A stretch of DNA of 64,000 nt from Chitinophaga polysaccharea (lineage in GTDB: Bacteria > Bacteroidota > Bacteroidia > Chitinophagales > Chitinophagaceae), in the NCBI RefSeq assembly GCF_007829335.1, contig NZ_VIWO01000001.1, positions 248,001 through 312,000 of the forward strand, given 5' to 3'. Below, in pieces: positions 7,444 through 16,316 of the stretch. Position 1 is the first letter of the stretch, and the number at the start of each line of letters is the position of its first letter. The translations under genes and the position numbers were made by a program. The notes beneath the pieces are model-generated. The model was not told where the DNA came from. It did no database searches and saw only the letters and a program-made list of their open reading frames with translations.

Positions 7444-8196
7444 TTAATAGTCATCCGCAGGAGGCAATGCTGCCAGCGCTTCTTTTGCCGAGCGCACATT
7501 TTCATTCTTACTATCCTTCACTACCTTACCGTCCCTCAGTGTCACGGTCCTGCTGCTAAATGCCGCTATATCCGGCTCATGTGTCACAAATATGATCGTT
7601 TTCCCCTCCTGTTGATTTAATTCCTGCATCAATGCCATGATCTCGTAGGAGGTACGGGTATCGAGGTTACCGGTGGCTTCATCGGCCAGTATCATCACCG
7701 GCTGATTCACCAGGGCCCTCGCTATGGCTACCCTTTGTTGCTGCCCACCGGAAAGCTGGCTGGGAGTATGATCTTCCCGGTCTACCAGCTTTACAGAAGC
7801 AAGGGCGCCCATGGCCCGCTCACGGCGTTCCCGGGTAGTAAGCTCCGGGTTATAGAACAAGGGCAGTTCCACATTTTCCAGGGCTGATGTACGGGGCAAC
7901 AGGTTATAGGCCTGGAATACGAAGCCTATTTTATGATTCCGTAACCGCGCCAGCTCGTTGCGCGATAACTGGCTTACATTAACCCCGTCCAGCAGGTAAT
8001 CGCCGCCAGTGGGTTTATCCAGGCAGCCCAGGATATTCAACAGGGTGGTTTTCCCCGATCCACTGCTTCCCATAATCGTTACAAACTCCCCCGAAAACAC
8101 ATCAAAAGACACGCCCTTCAAAGCACGGACTATCTCCGTGCCCATCACAAACTCACGCCTGATCTGCTGTAATTCCAATATCTTGCTGCCGCTCAT
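7444..8196 (-). CDS. MacB/LolD-type ABC transporter ATPase
   Basis: 250 residues with all nucleotide-binding motifs: Walker A GSSGSGKTT (about residue 44), Q-loop FVFQAYNLLPRTS, signature LSGGQQQRVAIARAL, Walker B VMILADEATGNLD, H-loop FVTHEP. It pairs with the adjacent permease. Its ATG overlaps the stop of the upstream adaptor gene by 4 nt (ATGA), supporting co-translation. A C-terminal tail (KEALAALPPADDY) is extra to the core fold. Confidence 0.95.
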   Translation of the reverse strand: MSGSKILELQQIRREFVMGTEIVRALKGVSFDVFSGEFVTIMGSSGSGKTTLLNILGCLDKPTGGDYLLDGVNVSQLSRNELARLRNHKIGFVFQAYNLLPRTSALENVELPLFYNPELTTRERRERAMGALASVKLVDREDHTPSQLSGGQQQRVAIARALVNQPVMILADEATGNLDTRTSYEIMALMQELNQQEGKTIIFVTHEPDIAAFSSRTVTLRDGKVVKDSKNENVRSAKEALAALPPADDY

Positions 8197-9422
8197 CGTC
8201 TACGCCCTCCCCCCATTTTTGGTAAAAAAGGACTGCTGGTACCTCCCTTCGCTGCTACTACACCGCCAGCATTAACACCGAGAACAACAATATCGCTTTC
8301 CTTTAATCCCGACAACACTTCAATGTGTGTATTATCATTCAATCCTGTTCTGATATGCTTTTGCACCAATGTATCACCACGCAACAACCATATGTAGTTA
8401 GAAGACCCTATGCGGGCAGTGCTTTTGAAGGTTTTGCCAGTAGTATCTTTTCGCTGGGCAGGGCTCTTATATACCGCGCTTTGAATAATGTAATCCTTTA
8501 ACTGTACGCTATCTGGTTTAAATTTCAGCGCCTTTACCGGCAACAACAACGCGGAGTCTTTTTCTGCTGTATAAATCGTAACATTGGCTGTCATACCAGG
8601 TTTTAGCTTCATATTGTCGTTGGGTGCATTGATGATCGTGTTATAAGTCACCACATTGGAAGATACGGAAGGTTGCAGCCTGATTTCCTGCACCTGGCCG
8701 GCAAATACATCTTCCAGGTAAGCATCTACGGTAAAACTTACCCGCTGCGAATCTGCCACATTACCAATATCGGCCTCGTCTACGCTGGCTTCTACCTGCA
8801 TTTTGGTAATATCCTTAGCAATTACAAATAAAGTAGGTGTATTAAAGCTCGCTGCTACCGTTTGTCCTACGCTTACATTCCTGTTTAAGATCACCCCATT
8901 TATCGGGGAATGAATTTCTGTAAAGGAGAAGTTTTTTAAAGCCGACTGCAATTGTGCCGTTACACTGGCCACATTGGCCTTCCCCTGCTCCAGGGTATTC
9001 CTGGCTACATCGTAGTCTGCTTTACTGATAGCGCCGGTTTTATACAACAGCTCCTGGCGCTGGAAATTATTCTGTTGATAACTATAATTTGCCTGGGATA
9101 CCTGCAGGTTCGCTCTCAGCTGATCTACCTGCGCCTGGAATAAGTCCTTATCCAGCTCCCCCAATAGCTGTCCCTTCTTTACCTGGCTGTTAAAGTCGAC
9201 GTACAGATATTTGAGGGTACCGGAAACCTGTGTACCTACGGCCACAGTATCTACCGGCTGTATCCTGCCGGTAGCAGTAACGCTGGTAGCAATATGTCCA
9301 TAAGCAGGGTGGGTGGTATCAAAGGATATGGGCACTGGTTTTTTCCTGATAAAGAAATACCAGATAGCCACTAACAATAATATAATTGCTAAGGTGATGA
9401 TGATTCTTTTATATTTTCTCAT
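8193..9422 (-). CDS. MacA/HlyD-type periplasmic adaptor protein
   Basis: 409 residues. There is an N-terminal membrane anchor (about 5-25, IIITLALILL-like), a barrel-sandwich lipoyl half (GTQVSGTLKYLYVDFNSQVK), an alpha-helical hairpin (about 85-150) and the second lipoyl half (IHSPINGVILNRNVSVGQTV), followed by beta-barrel and membrane-proximal domains. It would bridge the MacB permease/ATPase to the TolC-like channel. The C-terminus ends in a Gly/Arg-rich tail. It lies 13 bp after the tolC-like gene and overlaps the ATPase gene. Confidence 0.93.
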   Translation of the reverse strand: MRKYKRIIITLAIILLLVAIWYFFIRKKPVPISFDTTHPAYGHIATSVTATGRIQPVDTVAVGTQVSGTLKYLYVDFNSQVKKGQLLGELDKDLFQAQVDQLRANLQVSQANYSYQQNNFQRQELLYKTGAISKADYDVARNTLEQGKANVASVTAQLQSALKNFSFTEIHSPINGVILNRNVSVGQTVAASFNTPTLFVIAKDITKMQVEASVDEADIGNVADSQRVSFTVDAYLEDVFAGQVQEIRLQPSVSSNVVTYNTIINAPNDNMKLKPGMTANVTIYTAEKDSALLLPVKALKFKPDSVQLKDYIIQSAVYKSPAQRKDTTGKTFKSTARIGSSNYIWLLRGDTLVQKHIRTGLNDNTHIEVLSGLKESDIVVLGVNAGGVVAAKGGTSSPFLPKMGGGRRR

Positions 9423-9435
9423 ACCTCAATTGCGT

Positions 9436-10785
9436 TTATAGTTTTACCGGTGTACCCCTGTAAAAATCATAGATCCTGATATTCAATGCCGCATTGTATT
9501 TAGCCTGTATATACGACTGCAATGCCTGTATGTATAAATTTTTTTGTTGCAGAAACACAACGATATTGGCAGCTCCTACTTTCAACTGCTCTGTAGCGAT
9601 ACGGTATCCTTCCTGTGAATATTTAAGTTGTTCTACTGCAGCATCATACTGGGCTTGCGCATTCAACACGTTGATATACGCCTGTTCTATTGTTTGGGAA
9701 AGATTTGTTCGTGTATCCTTTAATGTAAGCTTCGATTGATCCACTTCTAGCTTTGCTTTTTCTACGTTGGTTTTCACCACGCGACGGGTGAAGATAGGCA
9801 GGGACAATGTGAGCCCTATCTGCTGGTAAAAGTTATTGTCCAACTGTTTAAAATAGCTGGAGTTGCCCGATCCGCCGTTGTAAGAAGATCCCAGGCCACC
9901 ACCAGCCGTAAGCGTAGGCAGGTAGCCTGTTTTAGCTTTAGCCAGGTTAAATGATGATACCGCTACCCCTAATTCACTGCTCTTCACTTCCGGCCGGTTA
10001 GCCAACGCGGAATCCTGTACTTCCTGTAAAGCGTATAGGTGAGTGCTGCTCATGAGGGTATCGGGACTGACTATTTCAAAATCGTAACTACTGGGCAATT
10101 GCAGCAGTTGCTTGAGTACCAGTTTATTTTGCCTGTACTGGTTTTGTGCGGTAGTAAGCAGGTACCGGTCGTTGGATAATTGTGCCTGTAGTTGTACCAG
10201 TCCTATCAATGCAATAGTGCCTACATCGTATTGTTGTTGCCCTTGTTTTACCTGGGCTTCAGAGGTAGCCACCACATCTTTTACATAAACGATATTTTCT
10301 CCCGCCAGCAGGATATTAAGGTAAGCCTGGGTAATCAGCACGGTGATGTCATTCATCTGGGTGGCCACATTCAGGCCTGCTACCTGTGTTTGCAACGATT
10401 TTTGTTTGATATCGTAGTTGAGGTACCCTCCCTGGTAAAGGGTTACGTTGGAATTAACGCCGTAGGTGCCGGACGGTGTAATTTCATAAGTGCCTGTACC
10501 CCCGCCGGCGCCCACAGATTTTCCGCCATTGATATTTTGTGTGGCCGTTCCATTGAGGTTCGGTAGTTTGGCTGCCCGTGACAAAAGCAAATCCTGTTCA
10601 GCACTTAAACGGCTCAGACGCAAGCTGTTTAACTGGATGTTGTTTTTCATGGCGTAGTCGAAGCATTGCTGCAGGGTCCATTGGGCAGGCAACCCTGCTG
10701 TGGCGGTGTCCTGCGCCTTCAGCAAGAACGGCAGGAAGAGAAGAAATATCAGGCCATGTAAAACAATCACCAATTGTTTACTCAT
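9436..10785 (-). CDS. TolC family outer membrane efflux protein
   Basis: 449 residues from ATG 10785, giving a good signal peptide (MSKQLVIVLHGLIFLLFLPF, cleaved near LLKAQ). Two outer membrane efflux (OEP) repeats follow: an N-terminal WTLQQCFDYAMKNNIQLN helix and a second half starting near EVQDSALANRPEVKSSELGV, each with long coiled-coil stretches. The longer reading from 10854 would translate through the upstream hairpin and bury the signal peptide. It is first of the four-gene efflux operon. Confidence 0.93.
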   Translation of the reverse strand: MSKQLVIVLHGLIFLLFLPFLLKAQDTATAGLPAQWTLQQCFDYAMKNNIQLNSLRLSRLSAEQDLLLSRAAKLPNLNGTATQNINGGKSVGAGGGTGTYEITPSGTYGVNSNVTLYQGGYLNYDIKQKSLQTQVAGLNVATQMNDITVLITQAYLNILLAGENIVYVKDVVATSEAQVKQGQQQYDVGTIALIGLVQLQAQLSNDRYLLTTAQNQYRQNKLVLKQLLQLPSSYDFEIVSPDTLMSSTHLYALQEVQDSALANRPEVKSSELGVAVSSFNLAKAKTGYLPTLTAGGGLGSSYNGGSGNSSYFKQLDNNFYQQIGLTLSLPIFTRRVVKTNVEKAKLEVDQSKLTLKDTRTNLSQTIEQAYINVLNAQAQYDAAVEQLKYSQEGYRIATEQLKVGAANIVVFLQQKNLYIQALQSYIQAKYNAALNIRIYDFYRGTPVKL

Positions 10786-10793
10786 GCATAACG

Positions 10794-10857
10794 ATATTGA
10801 TAAAAAAATACGGACCCAGAAGTAATAACCCCTGAATCCGCATTTTGTTATCAATAT
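10794..10857 (-). promoter_or_regulatory. compound hairpin in tolC leader (terminator or attenuator)
   Basis: Outer arms ATATTGATAA (10794-10803) and TTATCAATAT (10848-10857) enclose two more paired blocks (AAAAT/ATTTT and CGGA/TCCG). On the minus strand an inner stem is followed by TATTTTTTT, like an intrinsic terminator, while the outer stem would absorb that T-run. It ends 8 nt before the tolC-like start codon. Confidence 0.5.
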
Positions 10858-10869
10858 TCCCCAAAAAAT

Positions 10870-11331
10870 TTACATCGCTCCTTTAAAGGTGGCATTAGCA
10901 CGACCAGTACCTTCCGGTGGGCCTTTATGCCAGTCATTGTCGTAATACACAAAGAAAGCCATCCATATGGTGCGGGACCAGCGCATAAGCATCGGCTGCA
11001 GGATCAGCAACAACACCGCGTTTACACCCAGCCACCAGAAAATGCGGTTATCATAGATGGAAAAGCCGATAAACAACCACCACGCAATGAGGCTGGCTAC
11101 GCATACGGCGATAGACAGGGCGTAACTCACATAGCCGGTACCGTAGTAAAAGCCTACTTCAACTTCTACTTGTTGACCGCATACGGGACACCTATCCGGC
11201 ATTTTCAAGCAGTTTTTCAGATCGTAGGGATTTTTGGTGGTATAAATAGATCCACGTCTGCAACGGGCACACTTATTCCCCAACAGGCTTTTCAGCAAGT
11301 TGGGCTTTTCATGGTTTTTATCTGCACACAT
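10870..11331 (-). CDS. DUF983 family membrane protein
   Basis: 153 residues. Two CxxC-type knuckles (KCARCRRG near residue 20 and RCPVCGQQ near residue 48) precede a VEVGFYYGTGYVSYA motif and two to three membrane helices (about 72-120). This is the standard DUF983 arrangement; the function of the family is unknown, though members often neighbour cytochrome oxidase genes. Here it follows an AraC regulator by 15 bp and precedes the efflux operon, so a shared transcript is likely. Confidence 0.88.
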   Translation of the reverse strand: MCADKNHEKPNLLKSLLGNKCARCRRGSIYTTKNPYDLKNCLKMPDRCPVCGQQVEVEVGFYYGTGYVSYALSIAVCVASLIAWWLFIGFSIYDNRIFWWLGVNAVLLLILQPMLMRWSRTIWMAFFVYYDNDWHKGPPEGTGRANATFKGAM

Positions 11332-11346
11332 ATTTTGAAGATTTTA

Positions 11347-12228
11347 TCAGGAGATGTTCTTTCGGAATTCTTCCGGTGTTACTCCTGCATATTTTTTAAA
11401 AAATTTGGTGAAGTAAGAGTTGTCGGCAAAGTTGAGCTGCCAGGCAATGGTGGCAATGCTCATATCTGCATTGATCAGTAATCTTTTAGCCTCCAGCAAT
11501 ACCCGGTCGCGGATAATTTCCCCGGCCGATTTCCCCAGCATATGCCGGCAAAAGGCATTCAGGTAGTTCGGTGTTACGTACAACAGGGCTGCGTAGTCTT
11601 TCGGTAACCGCAACTGCATGTAATGCTGGTCTACCAGTTTGCGGAAATTGCGCAGCAATACGTAATTGTGCGGCGGTTCCTGTCCGGATGGCGCCTGCCC
11701 GGTATTGCGGGTTACCTGGATAAATAGCTCCAGTACCAGCAGGCGGAGCATGTCCTGGCTATATCCCTGGGGGTGCTTCATTTCCTGCAGCATTGCTTCC
11801 AGGAGTTCTGTGGCCACCGGAATAGCAGCTTTGGGTAGCTGTACTACCCCTTCGGCGCTTACCCCACTGAAAAACGGGAACCGTTCCACATATGCCGGGT
11901 CCTGCAAAAAAGCATTGAAGAAACCGGCGGATACGTTCATGACATATCCATTTATCTTCCCGGAAAAAAACCAGCTATGTACCTGGCCGGGCACCATGAA
12001 GTAAAACTGTCCTGGTTTTACAGGAAATGTTTCAAAGTCGATGGTATGTGTTCCTTCACCAGCAGTAAAAAGTGCCAGATGGTAAAAAGAGTGCCGGTGT
12101 GGGAAATGAATATGTTGATGTGCCTCCAGGTAATCCGGGAAACGGGCAACCAGTAAGTCTTCGGTGACTTGCACTCCCATTGACAGAGAACAAATATCGT
12201 ATGTGGGAATATGTGCCTTCGACATCAT
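11347..12228 (-). CDS. AraC family transcriptional regulator
   Basis: 293 residues. N-terminal cupin sensor (HQHIHFPHRHSFYHLALFT and GQFYFMVPGQVHSWFF) and C-terminal AraC HTH (about 195-290; LPKDYAALLYVTPNYLNAFC and SIATIAWQLNFADNSYFTKF). Two ATGs in a row (12228 and 12225) are possible starts. It is the first gene of a run that includes DUF983 and the MacAB-TolC-type genes, so it may control efflux; this is inferred from position only. Confidence 0.9.
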   Translation of the reverse strand: MMSKAHIPTYDICSLSMGVQVTEDLLVARFPDYLEAHQHIHFPHRHSFYHLALFTAGEGTHTIDFETFPVKPGQFYFMVPGQVHSWFFSGKINGYVMNVSAGFFNAFLQDPAYVERFPFFSGVSAEGVVQLPKAAIPVATELLEAMLQEMKHPQGYSQDMLRLLVLELFIQVTRNTGQAPSGQEPPHNYVLLRNFRKLVDQHYMQLRLPKDYAALLYVTPNYLNAFCRHMLGKSAGEIIRDRVLLEAKRLLINADMSIATIAWQLNFADNSYFTKFFKKYAGVTPEEFRKNIS

Positions 12229-12232
12229 GTTG

Positions 12233-12240
12233 CAAAGGTA
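12233..12240 (-). promoter_or_regulatory. -7 element of AraC gene, next to start codon
   Basis: TACCTTTG (minus strand) fits TAnnTTTG and is only 4 nt from the first ATG, so transcription would begin at or beside the start codon. No convincing TTTG lies at -33. Confidence 0.45.
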
Positions 12241-12315
12241 CTAAGGAAGGAAGAAAGCGGGTTGTGGTATTAGGGGCTTTAATGGTACTTTTTACTTATT
12301 GACATTTTTTTGGAG

Positions 12316-12356
12316 GAGGCAGGGTTTGCGGGCGTCCTTCCCGCAAACCCTGCCTC
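12316..12356. terminator. 17-bp perfect hairpin after S9 peptidase gene
   Basis: GAGGCAGGGTTTGCGGG (12316-12332) and its exact complement (12340-12356) around a 7-nt loop, 7 bp after the S9 peptidase stop. On that strand the hairpin is followed by A-rich, not T-rich sequence, so it is not a textbook intrinsic terminator. It could stabilise the 3' end of the mRNA or act with a factor. Confidence 0.55.
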
Positions 12357-12363
12357 ATAGTTA

Positions 12364-14757
12364 CTATTTTACATATTTCATCAGCCATTCATCCATTTCC
12401 CACAGCATGTGCAACACACTTTCTTTGGCAGCATAGCCATGGCTCTCCTGGGGCAGAAACACCAGACGGGCGGTGCCACCGTTACCTTTTATGGCATTAT
12501 ACAATCTCTCGCTCTGAATCGGGAAAGTACCGGAGTTGTTATCGGCCTCTCCATGAATCATCAGGAGCGGTGTTTTAATCTTATCAGCATAAGAAAACGG
12601 CGACATTTTATAATATACGTCCGGCGTTTGCCAATAAGTACGTTGTTCATTCTGGAAGCCGAAAGGCGTAAGTGTACGGTTATAGGCGCCGCTGCGGGCA
12701 ATACCGGCCTTAAATAAATTCGTATGTGCCAGCAGGTTAGACGTCATAAAAGCGCCATAAGAGTGCCCGCCTACGGCGATACGGTTTTTATCGCCTATAC
12801 CCATTTCGGTAATTTTATTGACGGCCGCTTCTGCATTCATCACCAATTGCTCTATAAACGTGTCGTTGGGTTCCTTATCGCCTTCGCCCACAATCGGCAT
12901 TTCCGTAGCATCCATTACGGCAAAACCACGGGTAACCCAGAAAATAGCGGAGCCGGAGGTAACACGGGTAAATCTGTACGCAGAGCCACGCACCTGTGCG
13001 GCATCGCTGGCAGATTTATATTCCCGTGGATAAGCCCACATGAATACCGGTAACCGGCCATCTTTTGCAGGATCGTAGCCTTCCGGCAGGTACAGCATGG
13101 CAGTGAGGTCTACCCCATCTTTACGCTTGTATTTCAGTAACTGTTTTTGTACGCCCTTCAGCTGTGGCTGGGGATGAGGAAAGTCTGTTAATGCCACGGC
13201 TGTTTTCTTTTTCAGGTCCTGCAGGTAATAGTTTACAGGAGAAGTAACTGACTCCCGGGCGGTTACTACCACAAGCTTAGCCGGGTCTGTAACTTTTGCT
13301 ACCTGCTCATAGTAAGGTGCGGTAGAACGCCAGAGGATACGTTGTTTGCTGTTATCGAGATTGAAGGTGGCCAGGAACGGGCGGTCTCCTTCCGGAGAGG
13401 CGCCGGGGGCGGTCATCAGCAATTCATGGGAAGGAGATACATACAGTACAGATTTATTGAACTGGTTCCTTACCATTACCGCATCACCGGGATCGTTATA
13501 ACGGTCGTTTTCAGAGCGATCGATGATGGTCATCGGCGCTTTTTCGGGATGAGAGGGATCAATACGGCTTACGCGGGTATGCTGTTGGGTACTGTTGGCA
13601 TCTGTTACGAGTGCCAGCTGGTTATCTGCCCAGCTGATACCGGCAAAGCGATTCACGGTTTTTACCAGCTCCGTTGGTGCAGCTGTGAAAGGCGCTGCCA
13701 GCATATTTACCACATCGCGGAAGGGCACCTCTTTTTTTGGATCGCCACCATCCAGTGCCTGTACCCATGTAATCGTAGCCGGTGCATCATTGCGCCAGGA
13801 GAACTGACGGGGATAGTTGCTGGTAGCATCAAACCCTTTGGGTCTTACTTCATCCAGCGGGTTGATGGCCAGTTTTTTCACTTCTTCTCCATTTAATTTC
13901 CAGATGGCTACTTCTGTCGGAAAGCGGGAAGCACCTACCAGGTAGGAATAAGGGCGATGCAGCGTTTCCACCAGCAGGTACTGGTTATCCGGCGACGGTG
14001 CGGCATTCACATAAATAGCAGGTTTGCCGATCGTTTGTTCGCCGGTACTGCTGATAATGAGTGGTTCGGACTGAAAATAATAATCGAACAGCTGTTCGTC
14101 GTATGGATTTTTCAGCATATCCTGGTAAGTAGCTGCTGGTGCGGCCTTTCCACTGGTTTGCTGTACGGTGGGGCCTTCCGGCGCTACTGGTTTTACCGGT
14201 GCATTGCCGATGGCCGCAGGTACTGCCAATGCCAGTATGCGGTTATCATCTATCCAGCTAAATACAGGACCGGCAATATCATTAAGTGCCCGGGCACTGA
14301 GCCGGGTAGCGGCTCCAGAGGCTATGTTGGCCTTCCACAACGTAATTTGGCGATTATCTGTAATGGTGAAAGCAATACTTTTCTGCGAGGGCGACCAGGT
14401 GATATGGCTGATGCGCGCCTTGGCAGGCAGTCCCGTCACTGCGTATTCGCGGTTATCGCGGATAGATTTGATACGGATGCCTGTTACATAGCTGGCGCGG
14501 CTGGGACCAAAATTGGCCGGGTTGATACGCATCCCTGCCAGGCGGTATTCCGGCTGTGACAATTCTTCGATGGTTGGGTAACTGGTGCGGTCCATTACCA
14601 GCATGATCTCCCCTTTACTATTAAAATCTGTTAATGGTGAAGGCGTGGCCATGGCCAATTCCATAATACTCGCAGGAGGAGTTTGGTATTTCAGTGCATC
14701 CTGGGCATAGGCACGAAAAGTGAGGAATAAGGATAATGATAAGATTAATTTTCTCAT
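12364..14757 (-). CDS. S9 family serine peptidase (prolyl oligopeptidase fold), secreted
   Basis: 797 residues from ATG 14757, with a signal peptide (MRKLILSLSLFLTFRAYAQ). A beta-propeller-like N-terminal half is followed by an alpha/beta-hydrolase domain (about 560-797). The catalytic triad is visible: Ser in GGHSYGAF (about 665), Asp in HGEADNNSG (about 739) and His in QESHGYA (about 773). The overall length, KKTAVALTDFPHP and GIRIKSIRDNREYAVTGLPA segments resemble glutamyl endopeptidase-like S9 members of Bacteroidota and plants. It probably degrades peptides in the periplasm. It has its own promoter and forms a single-gene unit. Confidence 0.92.
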   Translation of the reverse strand: MRKLILSLSLFLTFRAYAQDALKYQTPPASIMELAMATPSPLTDFNSKGEIMLVMDRTSYPTIEELSQPEYRLAGMRINPANFGPSRASYVTGIRIKSIRDNREYAVTGLPAKARISHITWSPSQKSIAFTITDNRQITLWKANIASGAATRLSARALNDIAGPVFSWIDDNRILALAVPAAIGNAPVKPVAPEGPTVQQTSGKAAPAATYQDMLKNPYDEQLFDYYFQSEPLIISSTGEQTIGKPAIYVNAAPSPDNQYLLVETLHRPYSYLVGASRFPTEVAIWKLNGEEVKKLAINPLDEVRPKGFDATSNYPRQFSWRNDAPATITWVQALDGGDPKKEVPFRDVVNMLAAPFTAAPTELVKTVNRFAGISWADNQLALVTDANSTQQHTRVSRIDPSHPEKAPMTIIDRSENDRYNDPGDAVMVRNQFNKSVLYVSPSHELLMTAPGASPEGDRPFLATFNLDNSKQRILWRSTAPYYEQVAKVTDPAKLVVVTARESVTSPVNYYLQDLKKKTAVALTDFPHPQPQLKGVQKQLLKYKRKDGVDLTAMLYLPEGYDPAKDGRLPVFMWAYPREYKSASDAAQVRGSAYRFTRVTSGSAIFWVTRGFAVMDATEMPIVGEGDKEPNDTFIEQLVMNAEAAVNKITEMGIGDKNRIAVGGHSYGAFMTSNLLAHTNLFKAGIARSGAYNRTLTPFGFQNEQRTYWQTPDVYYKMSPFSYADKIKTPLLMIHGEADNNSGTFPIQSERLYNAIKGNGGTARLVFLPQESHGYAAKESVLHMLWEMDEWLMKYVK

Positions 14758-14786
14758 AAAGCAGTTGATATTAGTTCGCAATCAGG

Positions 14787-14816
14787 CAAAATAAACTTTA
14801 TGAGAGACAGCACAAA
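14787..14816 (-). promoter_or_regulatory. promoter of S9 peptidase gene
   Basis: On the minus strand TTTG (14816-14813), 19 bp, then TATTTTG (14793-14787), giving a leader of about 25 nt to the ATG at 14757. The -7 element is one base shorter than TAnnTTTG. Confidence 0.5.
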
Positions 14817-14835
14817 ATACAATTGATGAGTGTTA

Positions 14836-15543
14836 TCAACGGTTTTCGCGGAATGTGTGAAAGAGGCGATCCCAGATATTGGTATAAAAACCGAAGTTGC
14901 ATTGCTCATCCCGGTGATGGGTATGATGAAAAGTAGAAGTACCCAGGTACTTCAATACCCGCCACTGACGTATATTTTCAGGCACCGGCTCCATACCGAG
15001 GTGTCCGGCCATACCAAATATAACATTGATAACCAGGTAGATGATCACGCCATAAATATTCACGTCAAACAGTAATAATAAAAACAGCCACAACGCGCCA
15101 AAGCTCAGCGTTTCCAGCGGATGAAGTACAAAAAGATCGATCGGCTCAGGATCGACGGCTTCATGATGCAAGCGATGCAGCACTTTATATAACCATGTTT
15201 TGTGGATCCCGTAATGGAACACATACATCAGGAAATCCATTGCCAGGAAGAGAAACAGCGCGTCTATCAACACCTGTACAGAAAGATCGGTAGAAAGACT
15301 GATATACCGCTTTGTCCACATCCAATACCCGGTATAAGTAACCAGTGTATTCAACAACGTGGTAGTCCAGGCCATGCGCCATTGATGAAGACTATAGGAA
15401 AACATTACCGCCGCCGGCTTATGTTGCAGGCGGTTTCCCAGCGCCAGTACCCCCAGCATGATGGCAGCATTTTCCACCAGGAAAAAAATGCACAGCACCC
15501 AAAGAGGCCAGGATTGTATGTTTTGAAGAAATAAGTCCATCAT
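14836..15543 (-). CDS. sterol desaturase / fatty acid hydroxylase family protein
   Basis: 235 residues with four or five membrane helices and the full histidine box set of the di-iron hydroxylase superfamily: HYGIH (about 108), HRLHH (about 122), and FHHTHH (about 214) with further H residues around GHLGM. Such enzymes hydroxylate or desaturate lipids, carotenoids or sphingolipid-like substrates in the inner membrane; the substrate here is unknown. It is divergent from the FadR-type regulator gene with about 80 bp between the starts, so it could also be under that regulator. ATG 15540 is an alternative start. Confidence 0.9.
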   Translation of the reverse strand: MMDLFLQNIQSWPLWVLCIFFLVENAAIMLGVLALGNRLQHKPAAVMFSYSLHQWRMAWTTTLLNTLVTYTGYWMWTKRYISLSTDLSVQVLIDALFLFLAMDFLMYVFHYGIHKTWLYKVLHRLHHEAVDPEPIDLFVLHPLETLSFGALWLFLLLLFDVNIYGVIIYLVINVIFGMAGHLGMEPVPENIRQWRVLKYLGTSTFHHTHHRDEQCNFGFYTNIWDRLFHTFRENR

Positions 15544-15614
15544 TCGGTCAACAATCTTCAGAAAAAAATATTGAAAACAAAAAAATATTGGAAAAGGATA
15601 TTACCTTTACGGTC

Positions 15615-15629
15615 ATCAGATGATATGAC
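15615..15629 (+). promoter_or_regulatory. candidate FadR-type operator overlapping the regulator's start codon
   Basis: ATCAGATGATATGAC is a palindrome (7+1+7) with two mismatches and shares ATCAGATGAT with the perfect palindrome upstream of the MFS gene. The ATG of the regulator (15625-15627) lies within it, fitting autorepression. Confidence 0.55.
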
Positions 15630-16299
15630 GAATATACATACTTCTCCCTTAAAACGACTCAGCTTAGCTGAGGAGGTGGCAGACAGGCTGCAGGAATTGA
15701 TTGCTTCGGGCAAGTACCAGGTAGGACAACAACTACCTACAGAGCCGGAGTTGATGACACAGTTTTCGGTAGGGCGTTCCAGTATCCGGGAAGCGGTAAA
15801 GATACTGTCCCACAGGGGATTGGTGCGGGTACAACAGGGCCTTGGCACCTTTGTATTATCGTTGTCAGGTACCGGGGAGCCGCTATCGCAGCGGTTGCAG
15901 CGGGCTGATTTTGACGACCTGGTAGAAGTACGTTTTTTACTGGAGGTAAAGATTGCGGAGAAAGCGGCTATGCACCGTAATAACAAGGATGTGGAAAAGA
16001 TGAAAAGCTTTTTGAAGAAGCGGTTTGAATATGCATCGGCAAATCAGCTGGAACCTTGTATACAGGCGGATATTAATTTTCATATGGCCATTGCGGAAGC
16101 AGGCAAGAATGAAATTATGCGTGACCTCTATAAAATAGTGGCGGAACATCTGAAAAAATCTTTCCTGCTGCGCTATCAGAATACCGATAGCTTTATCAAT
16201 ACGCAGCATTATCATGACGCCTTGCTGCAAAGTATTGTGGACAAGGATCCCAAGAAGGCGCTGGTTTGGGCGACAAAAATAAGTGACCAGCCCAAGTAA
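15625..16299 (+). CDS. FadR/GntR family transcriptional regulator (FCD domain)
   Basis: 224 residues from ATG 15625. An N-terminal winged helix (about 10-75: LAEEVADRLQELIASGKYQV, QQLPTEPELMTQFSVGRSSI) and a C-terminal all-helical FCD ligand domain (about 95-215) with metal/ligand residues in LVEVRFLLEVKIAEKAAM, ADINFHMAIAEAGKN and HYHDALLQSI. Family members respond to small carboxylates or sugar acids. It sits 47 bp before an MFS pump gene, with near-identical palindromes before each gene, so it most likely controls itself and the pump. The in-frame upstream extension to 15571 is rejected because the operator overlaps ATG 15625. Confidence 0.9.
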   Translation: MTNIHTSPLKRLSLAEEVADRLQELIASGKYQVGQQLPTEPELMTQFSVGRSSIREAVKILSHRGLVRVQQGLGTFVLSLSGTGEPLSQRLQRADFDDLVEVRFLLEVKIAEKAAMHRNNKDVEKMKSFLKKRFEYASANQLEPCIQADINFHMAIAEAGKNEIMRDLYKIVAEHLKKSFLLRYQNTDSFINTQHYHDALLQSIVDKDPKKALVWATKISDQPK

Positions 16300-16316
16300 T
16301 TTTTTTACCCATAAAC

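Noticed and set aside
13342..14559. Long plus-strand open frames opposite the S9 peptidase gene
   Set aside because: They lack domain character, overlap a clear gene with a catalytic triad and have shadow-like composition.
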